Positions 1-7,609 are shown, counted from the stretch's first letter. The stretch: DNA of 8,875 nt from Gammaproteobacteria bacterium (GCA_029859085.1 JAOUDU010000076.1:1-8875), one strand, 5' to 3'. The notes: a model not told the origin generated them from the letters alone. Made by a program: numbers and translations.

Positions 1-1038
1 GTGAAAATGACGCTACCGAGAAGCCTCTTTCGGCTGGTATTGCCAGCGCTGCTGTTCGGCGCTGACGGGATAGTTGCGGCGCCTGTCATCCCCGAGCGGG
101 GCGGCTGGTCCGGCCAGATTGCCCTGGGCGCCGGTGCCGGCTCGGCCGAGACCAATATGATCGACGGTATCGCCGGCATCGGGGTGGGTAATGATCGTAT
201 CGGCAGCCTCGACGAAAACGCCAGTAGCCAGAACTTCGGCTTTCCCTTGCCGAGCCTGGATGTCGGCTATACCCTCGCCGAGACCCATACACAGTTGTAC
301 CTGCAATACGCACAGCAGGGGCCCGCATCACCTGTCTTTCTCGATATTGAAGCCGCAGGCGGGGTGCGGCAAAAGCTGCCCGATGTGGGCATAATCGACG
401 TGGCAGTATTGGGCTCAGCGCCTTCGACCAAGGTCTGGAAGGATCCTTACCTGGCCGGCGCCAATCGCGAGGATACCGAGCGCTCGATATCGGGGCTGAT
501 GATACAGTGGCACAACCTGATGGACTCACCCCTGTCGCTGCAGATCTCTTCCCGTGATGTCGATATCGATGACGAGCAGAGCGGTATTTCCCTGGGGCAG
601 TCCGCGAGCGACAGGCTCCTGCTGCGACGCACCGGGGAGGTCTATGGCTATTACGCGCAGTATGAGTGGCAGCTGGGTGACCGGCATACCCTGGTGCCGG
701 CCCTGGGTTACCTGGATTACCAGCTTGACGGGGACGCCATGGCACAGGACGGACTCAATCTGGCGTTGGGTTACCAGTACCGGGGAACGCGCTGGCAATT
801 CGAGACATCCATTTATTACCGCGACCTTGATGCCGATAAAGACAACCCGATCTTCGGGGCTGCGGCCGACCGGGAGGTGCTTGGTGCCGCGCTGGGCTTG
901 ACGTATCCGGAACCCCTCGGCTGGAAAAGGTGGGCGGCGAAGGCACGCATCTCCTGGTACGACTCTGACAGCGATATCGACTTTTACGATGAGAGCCTCG
1001 GCCTGTTCATGCTGATTGCCACCTACGAGTTGGACTAG
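1..1038 (+). CDS. DUF2860-like outer-membrane beta-barrel protein
   Basis: This is a 345-residue exported protein of unknown function. Residues 1-27 form a signal peptide: basic start, hydrophobic LFRLVLPALLFG, cleavage probably near IVAA/PV. The mature part has alternating hydrophobic/polar strands rich in Tyr, Trp and Gly, as in outer-membrane barrels. The N-terminal PVIPERGGWSGQIALGAG and the central WKDPYLAGANREDTER (146-161), followed by an SxLxLQISSRDVDIDDEQSG-type stretch, resemble the DUF2860 family as I remember it; no biochemical role is established for that family. The last residue is Asp rather than the aromatic usual for BAM substrates, so the topology is uncertain. The frame opens with GTG at base 1, and an in-frame ATG lies at 7. 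Because the window begins here, the ribosome-binding site and any upstream extension cannot be seen. The FadL-like gene follows with no gap, so the two are probably cotranscribed and act together at the outer membrane. Confidence 0.75.
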   Translation: MKMTLPRSLFRLVLPALLFGADGIVAAPVIPERGGWSGQIALGAGAGSAETNMIDGIAGIGVGNDRIGSLDENASSQNFGFPLPSLDVGYTLAETHTQLYLQYAQQGPASPVFLDIEAAGGVRQKLPDVGIIDVAVLGSAPSTKVWKDPYLAGANREDTERSISGLMIQWHNLMDSPLSLQISSRDVDIDDEQSGISLGQSASDRLLLRRTGEVYGYYAQYEWQLGDRHTLVPALGYLDYQLDGDAMAQDGLNLALGYQYRGTRWQFETSIYYRDLDADKDNPIFGAAADREVLGAALGLTYPEPLGWKRWAAKARISWYDSDSDIDFYDESLGLFMLIATYELD

Positions 1039-2265
1039 ATGAAGATGGATTGGATGAAACTTCGGCGGCTGGCCTGCGGCCTGGGCCTGGGATGTTCGAT
1101 GTCGGCGGGCGCTGCCGGCCCCGCGCTGACCGCGCTGGTGGGGAAGGCGGACAATGCCGAGATCGCCTTTACTGCCCCGGCAGGCATGTCGCGACTCCAG
1201 GGTACCCAGGTCACCGTGCAGGGAATGTTTGCCCAGTCTTTTTCCAGCTTCGATGTGGACGAGAACAAGACGACGATCGATGGTGGTGATCCGGATAATG
1301 GCTCCGACCCCGTTGTCATCCCCTTCGTCTACTACGTCCGCCAGTTCAATGACCGCTGGCATGGCGGCCTGTCGCTGACGATCCCCTCGGGGTTCGGATC
1401 CAACTATGGCAATACCTGGGCAGGTCGTTATCAGACTGTGGACTTCTCGCTGGTCTATGTATCTCTGACGCCTGCGGTGTCCTACCGGGTGAATGAGCGC
1501 TTTTCCCTGGGAATGGGGGTGGGAATCAACTACACGGCGGAGACGAGCGAGAACAAGATCCCGCTGCTGCTCAGCCCGGATGACGGCAAGATCAAGTCGG
1601 ACCTCGATGGTGTCGGTATCAACGTGACGCTCTCGGCATTCTATGAGTTCAGCAATCGTACCCGGGCGGGCATTTCCTGGACCAGCGACTCGGATGCCGA
1701 TCTGGAGGGCACGATCAAGTTGAGAAAACTTGACCCGATTTTCGATGAGATCGCGACAGATCTGGGGATAAAGAATATTGATACCAAGATAACCAACACC
1801 CTGCCGCAGCGCGTGCTGGCCGGTATGTATCACGAATTCGAATCCGGCGATTACTTTACGATAGACGGCATGTGGATGAAATTCTCTGACTTCAGTGTGT
1901 CCAATCTGGAGCTAGACGGCAATGACGTCAACATCTCGACACCGAGCATCTACAATGACCTGTGGGCCATCAATGCCGGCTACGGCTTCCGCATGGACAG
2001 TCGCAAGACCTACCGGGTGGGCGCCATGTACCTGTCCCAGGGCGTCGATGACGATGACCGGAACTTCTCGATCCGGGTCGATGAAATGTGGGCGATCGGG
2101 GCCGGGGTGAGCTATGCTCTCAACGAAGGCAGGAGGGTAGATGCGAACCTGACTTTTCTCAATACCGGCGAGGCGCCGGTGGACCAGACCACCCTGACCG
2201 GTCGTGTCGCGGGCAAGAACGATGACCCCTACGCGCTCCTGCTGGAGCTGACCTATAGCTTTTGA
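1039..2265 (+). CDS. FadL/OmpP1/TodX-family outer-membrane transport protein
   Basis: This 408-residue protein is a probable channel for long-chain fatty acids or other hydrophobic compounds across the outer membrane. A signal peptide covers about residues 1-26 (MKLRRLACGLGLGC..., cleavage near SAGAAG). The FadL signature region follows: ADNAEIAFTAPAGMSRL (38-53), then a barrel with IPSGFGSNYGNTWAGRY (115-131), which matches the conserved family stretch ending in W-x-GRY. SLTPAVSYRVNERFSLGMGVG (142-162) is the usual family continuation. The protein ends in ELTYSF, with a C-terminal Phe suited to BAM-dependent assembly. Oddly, the family's NPA motif, which kinks strand S3 and opens the lateral exit in E. 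coli FadL, reads APA here. The ATG directly follows the TAG of the DUF2860-like gene; in-frame ATGs also lie at 1045 and 1054, and no clear Shine-Dalgarno separates them. Close packing suggests translational coupling. The family call is firm; the substrate is unknown. Confidence 0.88.
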   Translation: MKMDWMKLRRLACGLGLGCSMSAGAAGPALTALVGKADNAEIAFTAPAGMSRLQGTQVTVQGMFAQSFSSFDVDENKTTIDGGDPDNGSDPVVIPFVYYVRQFNDRWHGGLSLTIPSGFGSNYGNTWAGRYQTVDFSLVYVSLTPAVSYRVNERFSLGMGVGINYTAETSENKIPLLLSPDDGKIKSDLDGVGINVTLSAFYEFSNRTRAGISWTSDSDADLEGTIKLRKLDPIFDEIATDLGIKNIDTKITNTLPQRVLAGMYHEFESGDYFTIDGMWMKFSDFSVSNLELDGNDVNISTPSIYNDLWAINAGYGFRMDSRKTYRVGAMYLSQGVDDDDRNFSIRVDEMWAIGAGVSYALNEGRRVDANLTFLNTGEAPVDQTTLTGRVAGKNDDPYALLLELTYSF

Positions 2266-2280
2266 CCGGGCATTGATGTC

Positions 2281-2286
2281 TGGAGG
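2281..2286 (+). promoter_or_regulatory. Shine-Dalgarno for the amidohydrolase gene
   Basis: TGGAGG lies 7 bases before ATG 2294 and 4 before ATG 2291. The frame is open from TTG 2273 and ATG 2276, but those lie upstream of this site, so it points to 2294 (or 2291) as the start. It sits in the 28-base gap after the FadL-like gene. Confidence 0.6.
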
Positions 2287-2293
2287 ACTGATG

Positions 2294-3868
2294 ATGGGCT
2301 TGCGACTCTTGCGCCGAAGAACCTTGACATGCTGGCTGATGGCTTTTGCCGCTGTATGCCTGTTTCCGCCCTTGCACGCAGAGGAATACGATGTGGTCAT
2401 CCTCGACGGTCGGGTCATCGACCCGGAGACCGGTCTCGACGCGGTGCGCAATGTCGGCGTTCGCGATGGTCGCATTGCCGTTGTGACGGAGGATGACATC
2501 CGCGGCGCCAGGAGCATCGACGCCACCGGCCACGTGGTCGCTCCCGGCTTTATCGACCTGCACGCCCACGGGCAGAATATCGGCGATTACCGCATGCAGG
2601 CCGTGCAGGGCGTCACCACCATGCTGGAGCTGGAGTCCGGCGTGCTGCCCATCGGCGAGTGGTACGACAAACAGGCCGGCAAAAAGCTGCCGATCCACTA
2701 CGGCGCTGCCGCGGGCTGGACCTTCGCCCGCATCGCAACCTTTGCCGGTGAGCAGCCGGTTTCCACCCCCGAGTATTTCCAGCGGGCGCAGGCGCGCCAG
2801 GACTGGAAAATGGACGTCGCCAACGCGGCGCAGCAGCAGCGGATTCTCGAACTGGTCGAGCAGGGCCTGGATGAGGGCGCCCTGGGCATCGGCATCAACG
2901 CGGGCTACGCCCCGGGACACGGTCGCAAGGAATATTTCGCGCTGGCGCAACTGGCCGCCGAACGTGACGTGGCGACCTTCACCCACGTGCGTTACGCCAG
3001 CAATAGCGAGCCGCAGAGCTCCTTCGAGGCGGTGCAGGAGCTGATTGCCAACGCCGCGATCACCGGGGCGCATATGCACCTGTGCCACATCAACAGCACC
3101 TCGCTCAGGGATATCGACGCGATTGTCGGCATGGTCGACGAGGCCTTTGAGCGCGGTATCAACATATCCGTGGGCGCCTACCCCTGGGGCGCCGCCAGCA
3201 CCGTGGTCGGCGCGGCGATGTTTTCCGGCGAGGGCTGGCGCGAGCGCATGGGCTCCACCGCCCACAATTTCCAGCTGGGCACCGAGCGCATGACCGAGGA
3301 GCAGCTGGCCGACTACCAGAAGAACAAGCCGGGCACCTTCATCACCTGGCATTTCCTCGACGAGAGCAACCCGGACGACCTGAAACTGTTGGACACATCG
3401 GTGCTGCACCCGCGCATACTGATCGAGTCCGACGAGATGTTCTGGATGTTCATGGACAATCACGACCGGATCACCAACTACGCGGGAGACGCCTGGCCGC
3501 TGCCAGAGGGCACCTTCTCCCACCCGCGGTCCAACGGCACCTTCGCCAAGGTGCTGCGCTCCTATGTCAGGGAGCGCAAGTTGATGACCCTGCAGGAGGC
3601 CATTCGCAAGATGTCGCTGATGCCTGCCCAGACCATGGAGGGGTTCGTGCCGCAGATGAAGAAGAAAGGTCGCCTGCAGGAGGGTATGGATGCCGATATC
3701 GTCGTATTCGACCCGGACACTATCAGCGATGTCGGCACCTACCAGGCGCCCAACCAGCCCGCCGTTGGCGTACAGACCCTGCTGGTCAATGGTGAGCTGG
3801 TGGTAGACGCCGGCGAGCTGGTTATCGATGCCGCGCCGGGCCAGCCGGTCCGGCGTACCGGGAAGTAA
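2294..3868 (+). CDS. Secreted amidohydrolase, D-aminoacylase / N-acyl-D-glutamate deacylase-like
   Basis: This is a 524-residue metal-dependent amidohydrolase, predicted to hydrolyse an N-acyl amide or a related cyclic amide. Residues 1-28 are a signal peptide (RRR, hydrophobic core, cleavage after PLHA), so it should act in the periplasm. A beta-sandwich segment precedes the barrel (YDVVILDGRVIDPETGL). The barrel ligands are visible: HAH in FIDLHAHGQ (His90, His92), His231 in FTHVRY, His265 in LCHIN, and Asp380 in IESDEMFW. The C-terminal GMDADIVVFDPDTI is the usual closing motif of the superfamily. Where D-aminoacylases have a zinc-binding Cys in GNCG, this protein has ELESG (112-116), as in sequences annotated D-glutamate deacylase, so a Glu may serve as ligand. 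Length fits the family. The gene lies 28 bases after the FadL-like gene and has its own Shine-Dalgarno. The superfamily is firm; the exact substrate is inference. Confidence 0.85.
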   Translation: MGLRLLRRRTLTCWLMAFAAVCLFPPLHAEEYDVVILDGRVIDPETGLDAVRNVGVRDGRIAVVTEDDIRGARSIDATGHVVAPGFIDLHAHGQNIGDYRMQAVQGVTTMLELESGVLPIGEWYDKQAGKKLPIHYGAAAGWTFARIATFAGEQPVSTPEYFQRAQARQDWKMDVANAAQQQRILELVEQGLDEGALGIGINAGYAPGHGRKEYFALAQLAAERDVATFTHVRYASNSEPQSSFEAVQELIANAAITGAHMHLCHINSTSLRDIDAIVGMVDEAFERGINISVGAYPWGAASTVVGAAMFSGEGWRERMGSTAHNFQLGTERMTEEQLADYQKNKPGTFITWHFLDESNPDDLKLLDTSVLHPRILIESDEMFWMFMDNHDRITNYAGDAWPLPEGTFSHPRSNGTFAKVLRSYVRERKLMTLQEAIRKMSLMPAQTMEGFVPQMKKKGRLQEGMDADIVVFDPDTISDVGTYQAPNQPAVGVQTLLVNGELVVDAGELVIDAAPGQPVRRTGK

Positions 3869-4103
3869 AGAAGTCGATCCCGCCTAGGGTAAGGTCACCA
3901 CCAGCTATGCAACTTCCAGTATCGCGGCCGTGCCCGAGGAGTTCTGGAAGGGTCTCAAGCCCGAAGATTTTGCCTGGGCGGGACACCAGGAAATGAAGAT
4001 CCGGCTCCCGAAGACCGAACAGCCTGATCCTGACAAGCAACCAGTTTATAACCAAAGACTGACGGTAGCATGCCGTGATCAGCCACAGAGGAGGGTAACA
4101 ATC
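3869..4103 (+). other. Spacer with a coding-like open stretch
   Basis: This stretch separates the amidohydrolase from the serine hydrolase. From 3888 to 4103 the reading frame of the serine hydrolase stays open (stop TAG at 3885), giving about 70 codons with coding-like composition, including VPEEFWKGLKPEDFAW and HQEMKIRLPKTEQP. I do not recognise it. It cannot be the start of the hydrolase, because a signal peptide with its own Shine-Dalgarno begins at 4104. It may be the leftover 3' end of a lost gene or chance. A TATAAC at about 4045 could be a -10 box, but no good -35 is visible. Confidence 0.3.
4087..4095 (+). promoter_or_regulatory. Strong Shine-Dalgarno for the serine hydrolase
   Basis: AGAGGAGGG lies 8 bases before GTG 4104. 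It decides the start: the frame is open further upstream to GTG 3930, but only 4104 combines this site with an immediate signal peptide. Confidence 0.75.
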
Positions 4104-5468
4104 GTGAAATCCGGATTGTGTCGTATCGCATTTGCAGCCATTTGTCTGACAGGGCCCCTGGCCTGCCTGGCCGAGGACAACCCGCTGGTAAAATACCTGG
4201 ACGCGCCAGGTGCAAAGACCACTTTGCCGGTTGAAGCGGCCAGGTCGACTTTTTCGCTGGCTTTCGTCCAGGATGCACAGGCAAGGTTCGAGAATTTCCA
4301 CTACCAGCTGGGCGGGGATCATGCGCTGTACTACAACCTGCACCTGAGCGAGCTGCTGAAGACGGCCGTGTCCAAGCCGAATCCATTGTACCGGCCGCTT
4401 GATAAGGCACTTGATGCCGAATTGGGTGACAAGGTCTCCTTCACGACTCGCGAAGGCGAGCTGACGCTCAACCAGTACGTGTTTCACCCTAACCACAGGG
4501 TGCAGGCCGTGGTGATGGTGCATGAAGGAAAGATCGTCTACGAGACATACCCCGGGATGAACCCGATGGATTTGCACGTCTGGATGTCGCCGGGCAAGAC
4601 AACCGTCGGTCTGGTGATCGCCCAACTGGAAGCCGAGGGCAAGATAGACATGGACAAGGAGGTGGTCTTCTACCTTCCGGAGTTCAAGGGTACCAACTGG
4701 GACGGTATCACCATGATCGATGCGGCCAACATGGCTACCGCGCTGCAACTGGAAGAAACGCTGGAGGCCATCGTCGATCCCGGGTCCATCATCGTGCGCT
4801 TTTTCAGTGCGGAGTTCGGCGCGCCCAACCCCGCAACGGGAAAGGTGGACGACTGGTTGAGCATCCTGAAGCAAGCGCAGAAAATCGAGGGTGAGGCACC
4901 CGGTGAGCGGTTCCGCTACTCCTCTGCCGTCACCCAGATCTTCGTCGTGATCGCTGAACGCATCGAGAACAAGACCTGGGCGAAGCTCTTCGAGGAGCGC
5001 GTCTGGGGCAATATGACGGCGCGCCTGTCTATGCAACACCACCTGACTCCTGACGGCACGTCCGTGGCGCATGGCCTGCTGTCGACCACGACCGAGGATT
5101 TCGCCCGCTTCGGCATGTTGTTCACGCCGAGCTGGGACAAGGCCGCGGTGAAGCAGGTGGTCCCGGCGCAAGTCCTGAAACGACTGCAGACCGCCGGCAG
5201 CCCTGAAGCCTATCGACGAGGTGCGAAGTATGAAGGCCAAAAGGAAGACTTTGGCGAGTCGCCGCTGATGAACTCGTATCAGTTTGACGGGGTGTTTGCA
5301 GACGGCGCCCTGTGGAAACACGGCAATCTCGGCCAGGGTATCTACATCGATCCGGCTCGTGACTTCGTGGGTGTATACTTCTCCACCAACGGCTACATCC
5401 CCCCGTATGGCGAGGACAAGATGCCGGGCTACCTGAGGGGAGCGGCGAAGTACCTGGCGGGTGAGTAA
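4104..5468 (+). CDS. Secreted serine hydrolase, beta-lactamase class C / penicillin-binding fold
   Basis: This 454-residue protein belongs to the broad beta-lactamase-related family (PF00144 type), whose members are esterases, amidases, DD-peptidases or beta-lactamases. Residues 1-23 are a signal peptide (MKSGLCRIAFAAICL..., cleavage after CLA), placing it in the periplasm. The three active-site boxes are visible. SxxK is SPGK (Ser162, Lys165), followed by a helix and the typical GKIDMDKEVVFYLPEFKG. The Tyr box is FRYSSAVTQ (Tyr272, Ser274), in the form YSS rather than the YxN of true class C enzymes. The third box is KHGNLGQG (His406, in HxG form), followed by IYIDPARDFVGVYFS. The HxG and YSS forms argue against a real beta-lactamase and fit an esterase or amidase. 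It lies 235 bases after the amidohydrolase. The start is GTG, supported by a strong Shine-Dalgarno. Fold and catalysis are well supported; the substrate is unknown. Confidence 0.85.
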   Translation: MKSGLCRIAFAAICLTGPLACLAEDNPLVKYLDAPGAKTTLPVEAARSTFSLAFVQDAQARFENFHYQLGGDHALYYNLHLSELLKTAVSKPNPLYRPLDKALDAELGDKVSFTTREGELTLNQYVFHPNHRVQAVVMVHEGKIVYETYPGMNPMDLHVWMSPGKTTVGLVIAQLEAEGKIDMDKEVVFYLPEFKGTNWDGITMIDAANMATALQLEETLEAIVDPGSIIVRFFSAEFGAPNPATGKVDDWLSILKQAQKIEGEAPGERFRYSSAVTQIFVVIAERIENKTWAKLFEERVWGNMTARLSMQHHLTPDGTSVAHGLLSTTTEDFARFGMLFTPSWDKAAVKQVVPAQVLKRLQTAGSPEAYRRGAKYEGQKEDFGESPLMNSYQFDGVFADGALWKHGNLGQGIYIDPARDFVGVYFSTNGYIPPYGEDKMPGYLRGAAKYLAGE

Positions 5469-5522
5469 CTTGCGGCTTCTTGTGACCAATTATCCCGGTA
5501 ACCGATATATGAAGTTCTTCCC

Positions 5523-7205
5523 TTGAAAAATGTTCATTTACAGGGTCTTCGCCTGCCGGTGCTGCAGGGCATACTGCCGCTGCGGCGCGAGGGAATTCCC
5601 GCCGACATCATCGCCGGGCTTACCCTGGCGGCACTCGCGATTCCCGAGGTGATGGGTTACACAAAGATCTCCGGGACGCCGCTCGTCACCGGACTCTATA
5701 CCATGCTGATCCCCACGGTACTGTTCGCGCTGTTCGGCTCGTCCCGCCATCTCGTAGTTGGCGCGGACTCGGCAACGGCGGCCATCCTGGCCGCAGGTCT
5801 CATTGGTATCGCGTCCACGGGCACCGATCAGTATGTCGCCCTGGCTGCTTTGCTCGCGCTGATGGCGGCGGTTTTCCTGCTGATGGCGCGGGTGCTGGGC
5901 CTGGGCTTCATGGCCGACTTCCTGTCCCGAACGGTGCTGATCGGGTTTCTCACCGGAGTCGGTATCCAGGTGGCGCTGGGCCAGATCAGTGGCATGCTGG
6001 GGTTGCAGGGCGGCGGGCACGGCACGGTCGGCAAGATCTGGGCCGATATCCAGCAGCTCGAAGAACTGAACTTTCACGCGTTGGCGATCGCGCTCATCGT
6101 GCTGGCGGTCATCTTCGCTTCGAGGCGCATCTCCAGGAAAATCCCGGGGGCGCTTATCGCGGTGATCGGCGCCATCGCCGCGAGTTGGGCGCTTGACCTG
6201 GGTGCTACGGTGCCCATACTCGGCGCGGTGCCCGGCGGCCTTCCGCATATCGGGCTGCCCGATGTCGACTGGAGCTGGGAATTGGTCAAGGAACTGGCAC
6301 CCACGGCGTTCGCGATGTTCGTGGTCATCCTTGCGCAAAGCGCGGCGACCTCGCGCGCCTACGCGGCCCGCTACAATGAGCGATTCAGTGAGAATACCGA
6401 CCTGGTGGGGCTCTCCCTTGCCAACATCGGAGCCGGCCTCAGCGGCACTTTCGTTGTCAACGGCAGTCCTACCAAGACCCAGATGGTCGACAGCGCGGGT
6501 GGCCGTTCGCAACTCGCACTGCTGGTCACAGCGGCTGTGGTGTTGCTGGTATTGCTGTTTTTCACCGCGCCGCTCGCGTACATGCCCGAGGCCGTATTGT
6601 CTGCGGTGGTATTCCTGATCGGGTTGGACCTGATTGACCTGGAAGGAATGCGCCGCGTCTTCCGGCAGCGGCGATCGGAGTTCTGGGTGGCTCTGGGTAC
6701 CACGCTCACGGTCGTTCTGGTCGGCGTGGAGCAGGGCATCCTGCTGGCCATTGTACTTTCGCTGGTAGACCATACCCGGCGCGGTTACCACCCCAGGAAC
6801 GTGGTGCTGGTACCCGGTGACAAAGGTACCTGGCATGCCCAGCCGGTGTCGACGCACGCCCAGGTGCTGCCTGGCCTGATGATCTACCGCTTCAACCACA
6901 GCATGTACTACGCGAATGCGCAACAGCTCTCCGAAGAGATCCAGACGCTCGTCAATACGGCGCAGCCGCCGCTGAGTTGGTTGTGTATCGACATGGCCGC
7001 CGTCGATGACATCGACTATACAGCGGCGGAAACGCTGCGGGCCCTGCACGCCTCGCTGAATCAACAGGGCATTCGCGTGGTGGTGGCCCAGGTGCTCGAG
7101 GATGTGCGAGCTTCCAGCCGCTACCACTTCGCTGAGCTGTACGGCGAGGATGCTTTTTACCAGGCCATCGGCGATGTAGTTGAGGCCTACCGGGAACAGC
7201 AGTAG
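5523..7205 (+). CDS. SulP-family anion permease with C-terminal STAS domain
   Basis: This is a 560-residue inner-membrane transporter of the SulP (SLC26-like) family, for sulfate, bicarbonate or other anions. The family entry motif appears as ADIIAGLTLAALAIPEVMGYT (27-47) and GTPLVTGLYT (51-60), then SSRHLVVGADSATAAIL in the second repeat helix region. About 12-14 hydrophobic segments fill residues 24-415, including SRTVLIGFLTGVGIQVALGQ (135-154) and FVVNGSPTKTQMVDSAGGRSQ (310-330). A cytoplasmic STAS domain occupies about 440-558, with WLCIDMAAVDDIDYTAAETL around its conserved loop (Asp498, Thr500). Length is normal. The start is TTG at 5523: an in-frame TAA lies at 5499, the next in-frame ATG would cut into the first helix, and no clear Shine-Dalgarno is present. 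The gap to the serine hydrolase is 54 bases with no terminator, so readthrough is possible. Family is certain; the anion transported cannot be read from sequence. Confidence 0.93.
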   Translation: MKNVHLQGLRLPVLQGILPLRREGIPADIIAGLTLAALAIPEVMGYTKISGTPLVTGLYTMLIPTVLFALFGSSRHLVVGADSATAAILAAGLIGIASTGTDQYVALAALLALMAAVFLLMARVLGLGFMADFLSRTVLIGFLTGVGIQVALGQISGMLGLQGGGHGTVGKIWADIQQLEELNFHALAIALIVLAVIFASRRISRKIPGALIAVIGAIAASWALDLGATVPILGAVPGGLPHIGLPDVDWSWELVKELAPTAFAMFVVILAQSAATSRAYAARYNERFSENTDLVGLSLANIGAGLSGTFVVNGSPTKTQMVDSAGGRSQLALLVTAAVVLLVLLFFTAPLAYMPEAVLSAVVFLIGLDLIDLEGMRRVFRQRRSEFWVALGTTLTVVLVGVEQGILLAIVLSLVDHTRRGYHPRNVVLVPGDKGTWHAQPVSTHAQVLPGLMIYRFNHSMYYANAQQLSEEIQTLVNTAQPPLSWLCIDMAAVDDIDYTAAETLRALHASLNQQGIRVVVAQVLEDVRASSRYHFAELYGEDAFYQAIGDVVEAYREQQ

Positions 7206-7412
7206 GCGGCGCCGGTGATGCATTGCTATCCTGCACCGTGTCCGGCTCGGATGTTTCATGAGCGGCCAGGAATTATGACGTTGCCGCGGAGATATTTCCA
7301 TCAGATAGTGTATGGCCGAACTCTACCTCCGAAACGACTCTCTCAAACAGCAGGACATCGAGAATCCCCGGGTTGCACCGTAGAATCCGATGATCCAGAG
7401 GAAAATACATAA

Positions 7413-7427
7413 CCTGCGGTTAGCAGG
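7413..7427. repeat. Small inverted repeat
   Basis: CCTGC and GCAGG enclose a 5-base loop (GGTTA). There is no U-tract on either side, so a terminator role for the SulP gene is weak. Confidence 0.25.
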
Positions 7428-7464
7428 CTAAACTGGACAATCAATCGGCAGAAAACCGCTCTTC

Positions 7465-7486
7465 AAAAAACGGCACCTATTGGTGC
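7465..7486 (-). terminator. Possible minus-strand intrinsic terminator
   Basis: On the minus strand a 5-bp stem GCACC/GGTGC with loop AATA is followed by CG and then six T (plus-strand A-run 7465-7470). It is short, and no minus-strand gene leading into it is apparent. The same palindrome resembles an NtrC half-site pair but has the wrong spacing. Confidence 0.25.
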
Positions 7487-7609
7487 ACTGTCTTTTGCCG
7501 ATGTACACACTTCCGATCGCGTAAAATAAGCGAATCATGTGCATGGCGATATGGTGGTTCTGCCCTGGGTCCCCATGGTGCGGAGAACGACCCGGCTGGA
7601 CCACATCGG

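Noticed and set aside
526..1833. Long open frame on the minus strand (435 codons)
   Set aside because: It lies antisense to two clear outer-membrane protein genes, spans their junction, and is rich in Arg, His and Gly as expected for a mirror frame of GC-rich coding DNA.
3930..4103. Serine hydrolase starting at GTG 3930
   Set aside because: It would place 58 extra residues before a proper signal peptide. The strong AGAGGAGGG site and signal peptide at GTG 4104 decide the start.
3822..5489. Long minus-strand open frame (555 codons)
   Set aside because: It is a shadow of the serine hydrolase and its spacer, with no signal peptide, domain or Shine-Dalgarno.
5538..7301. Very long minus-strand open frame (587 codons)
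   Set aside because: It is antisense to the SulP gene, whose membrane helices and STAS domain are unmistakable; the antisense product is His/Arg/Gln-rich with no recognisable domain.
7215..7412. 65-codon open frame after the SulP gene
   Set aside because: No recognisable domain, no good ribosome-binding site at its first start, and Pro/Arg-rich random-looking content. A small protein from ATG 7276 cannot be excluded but is unsupported.
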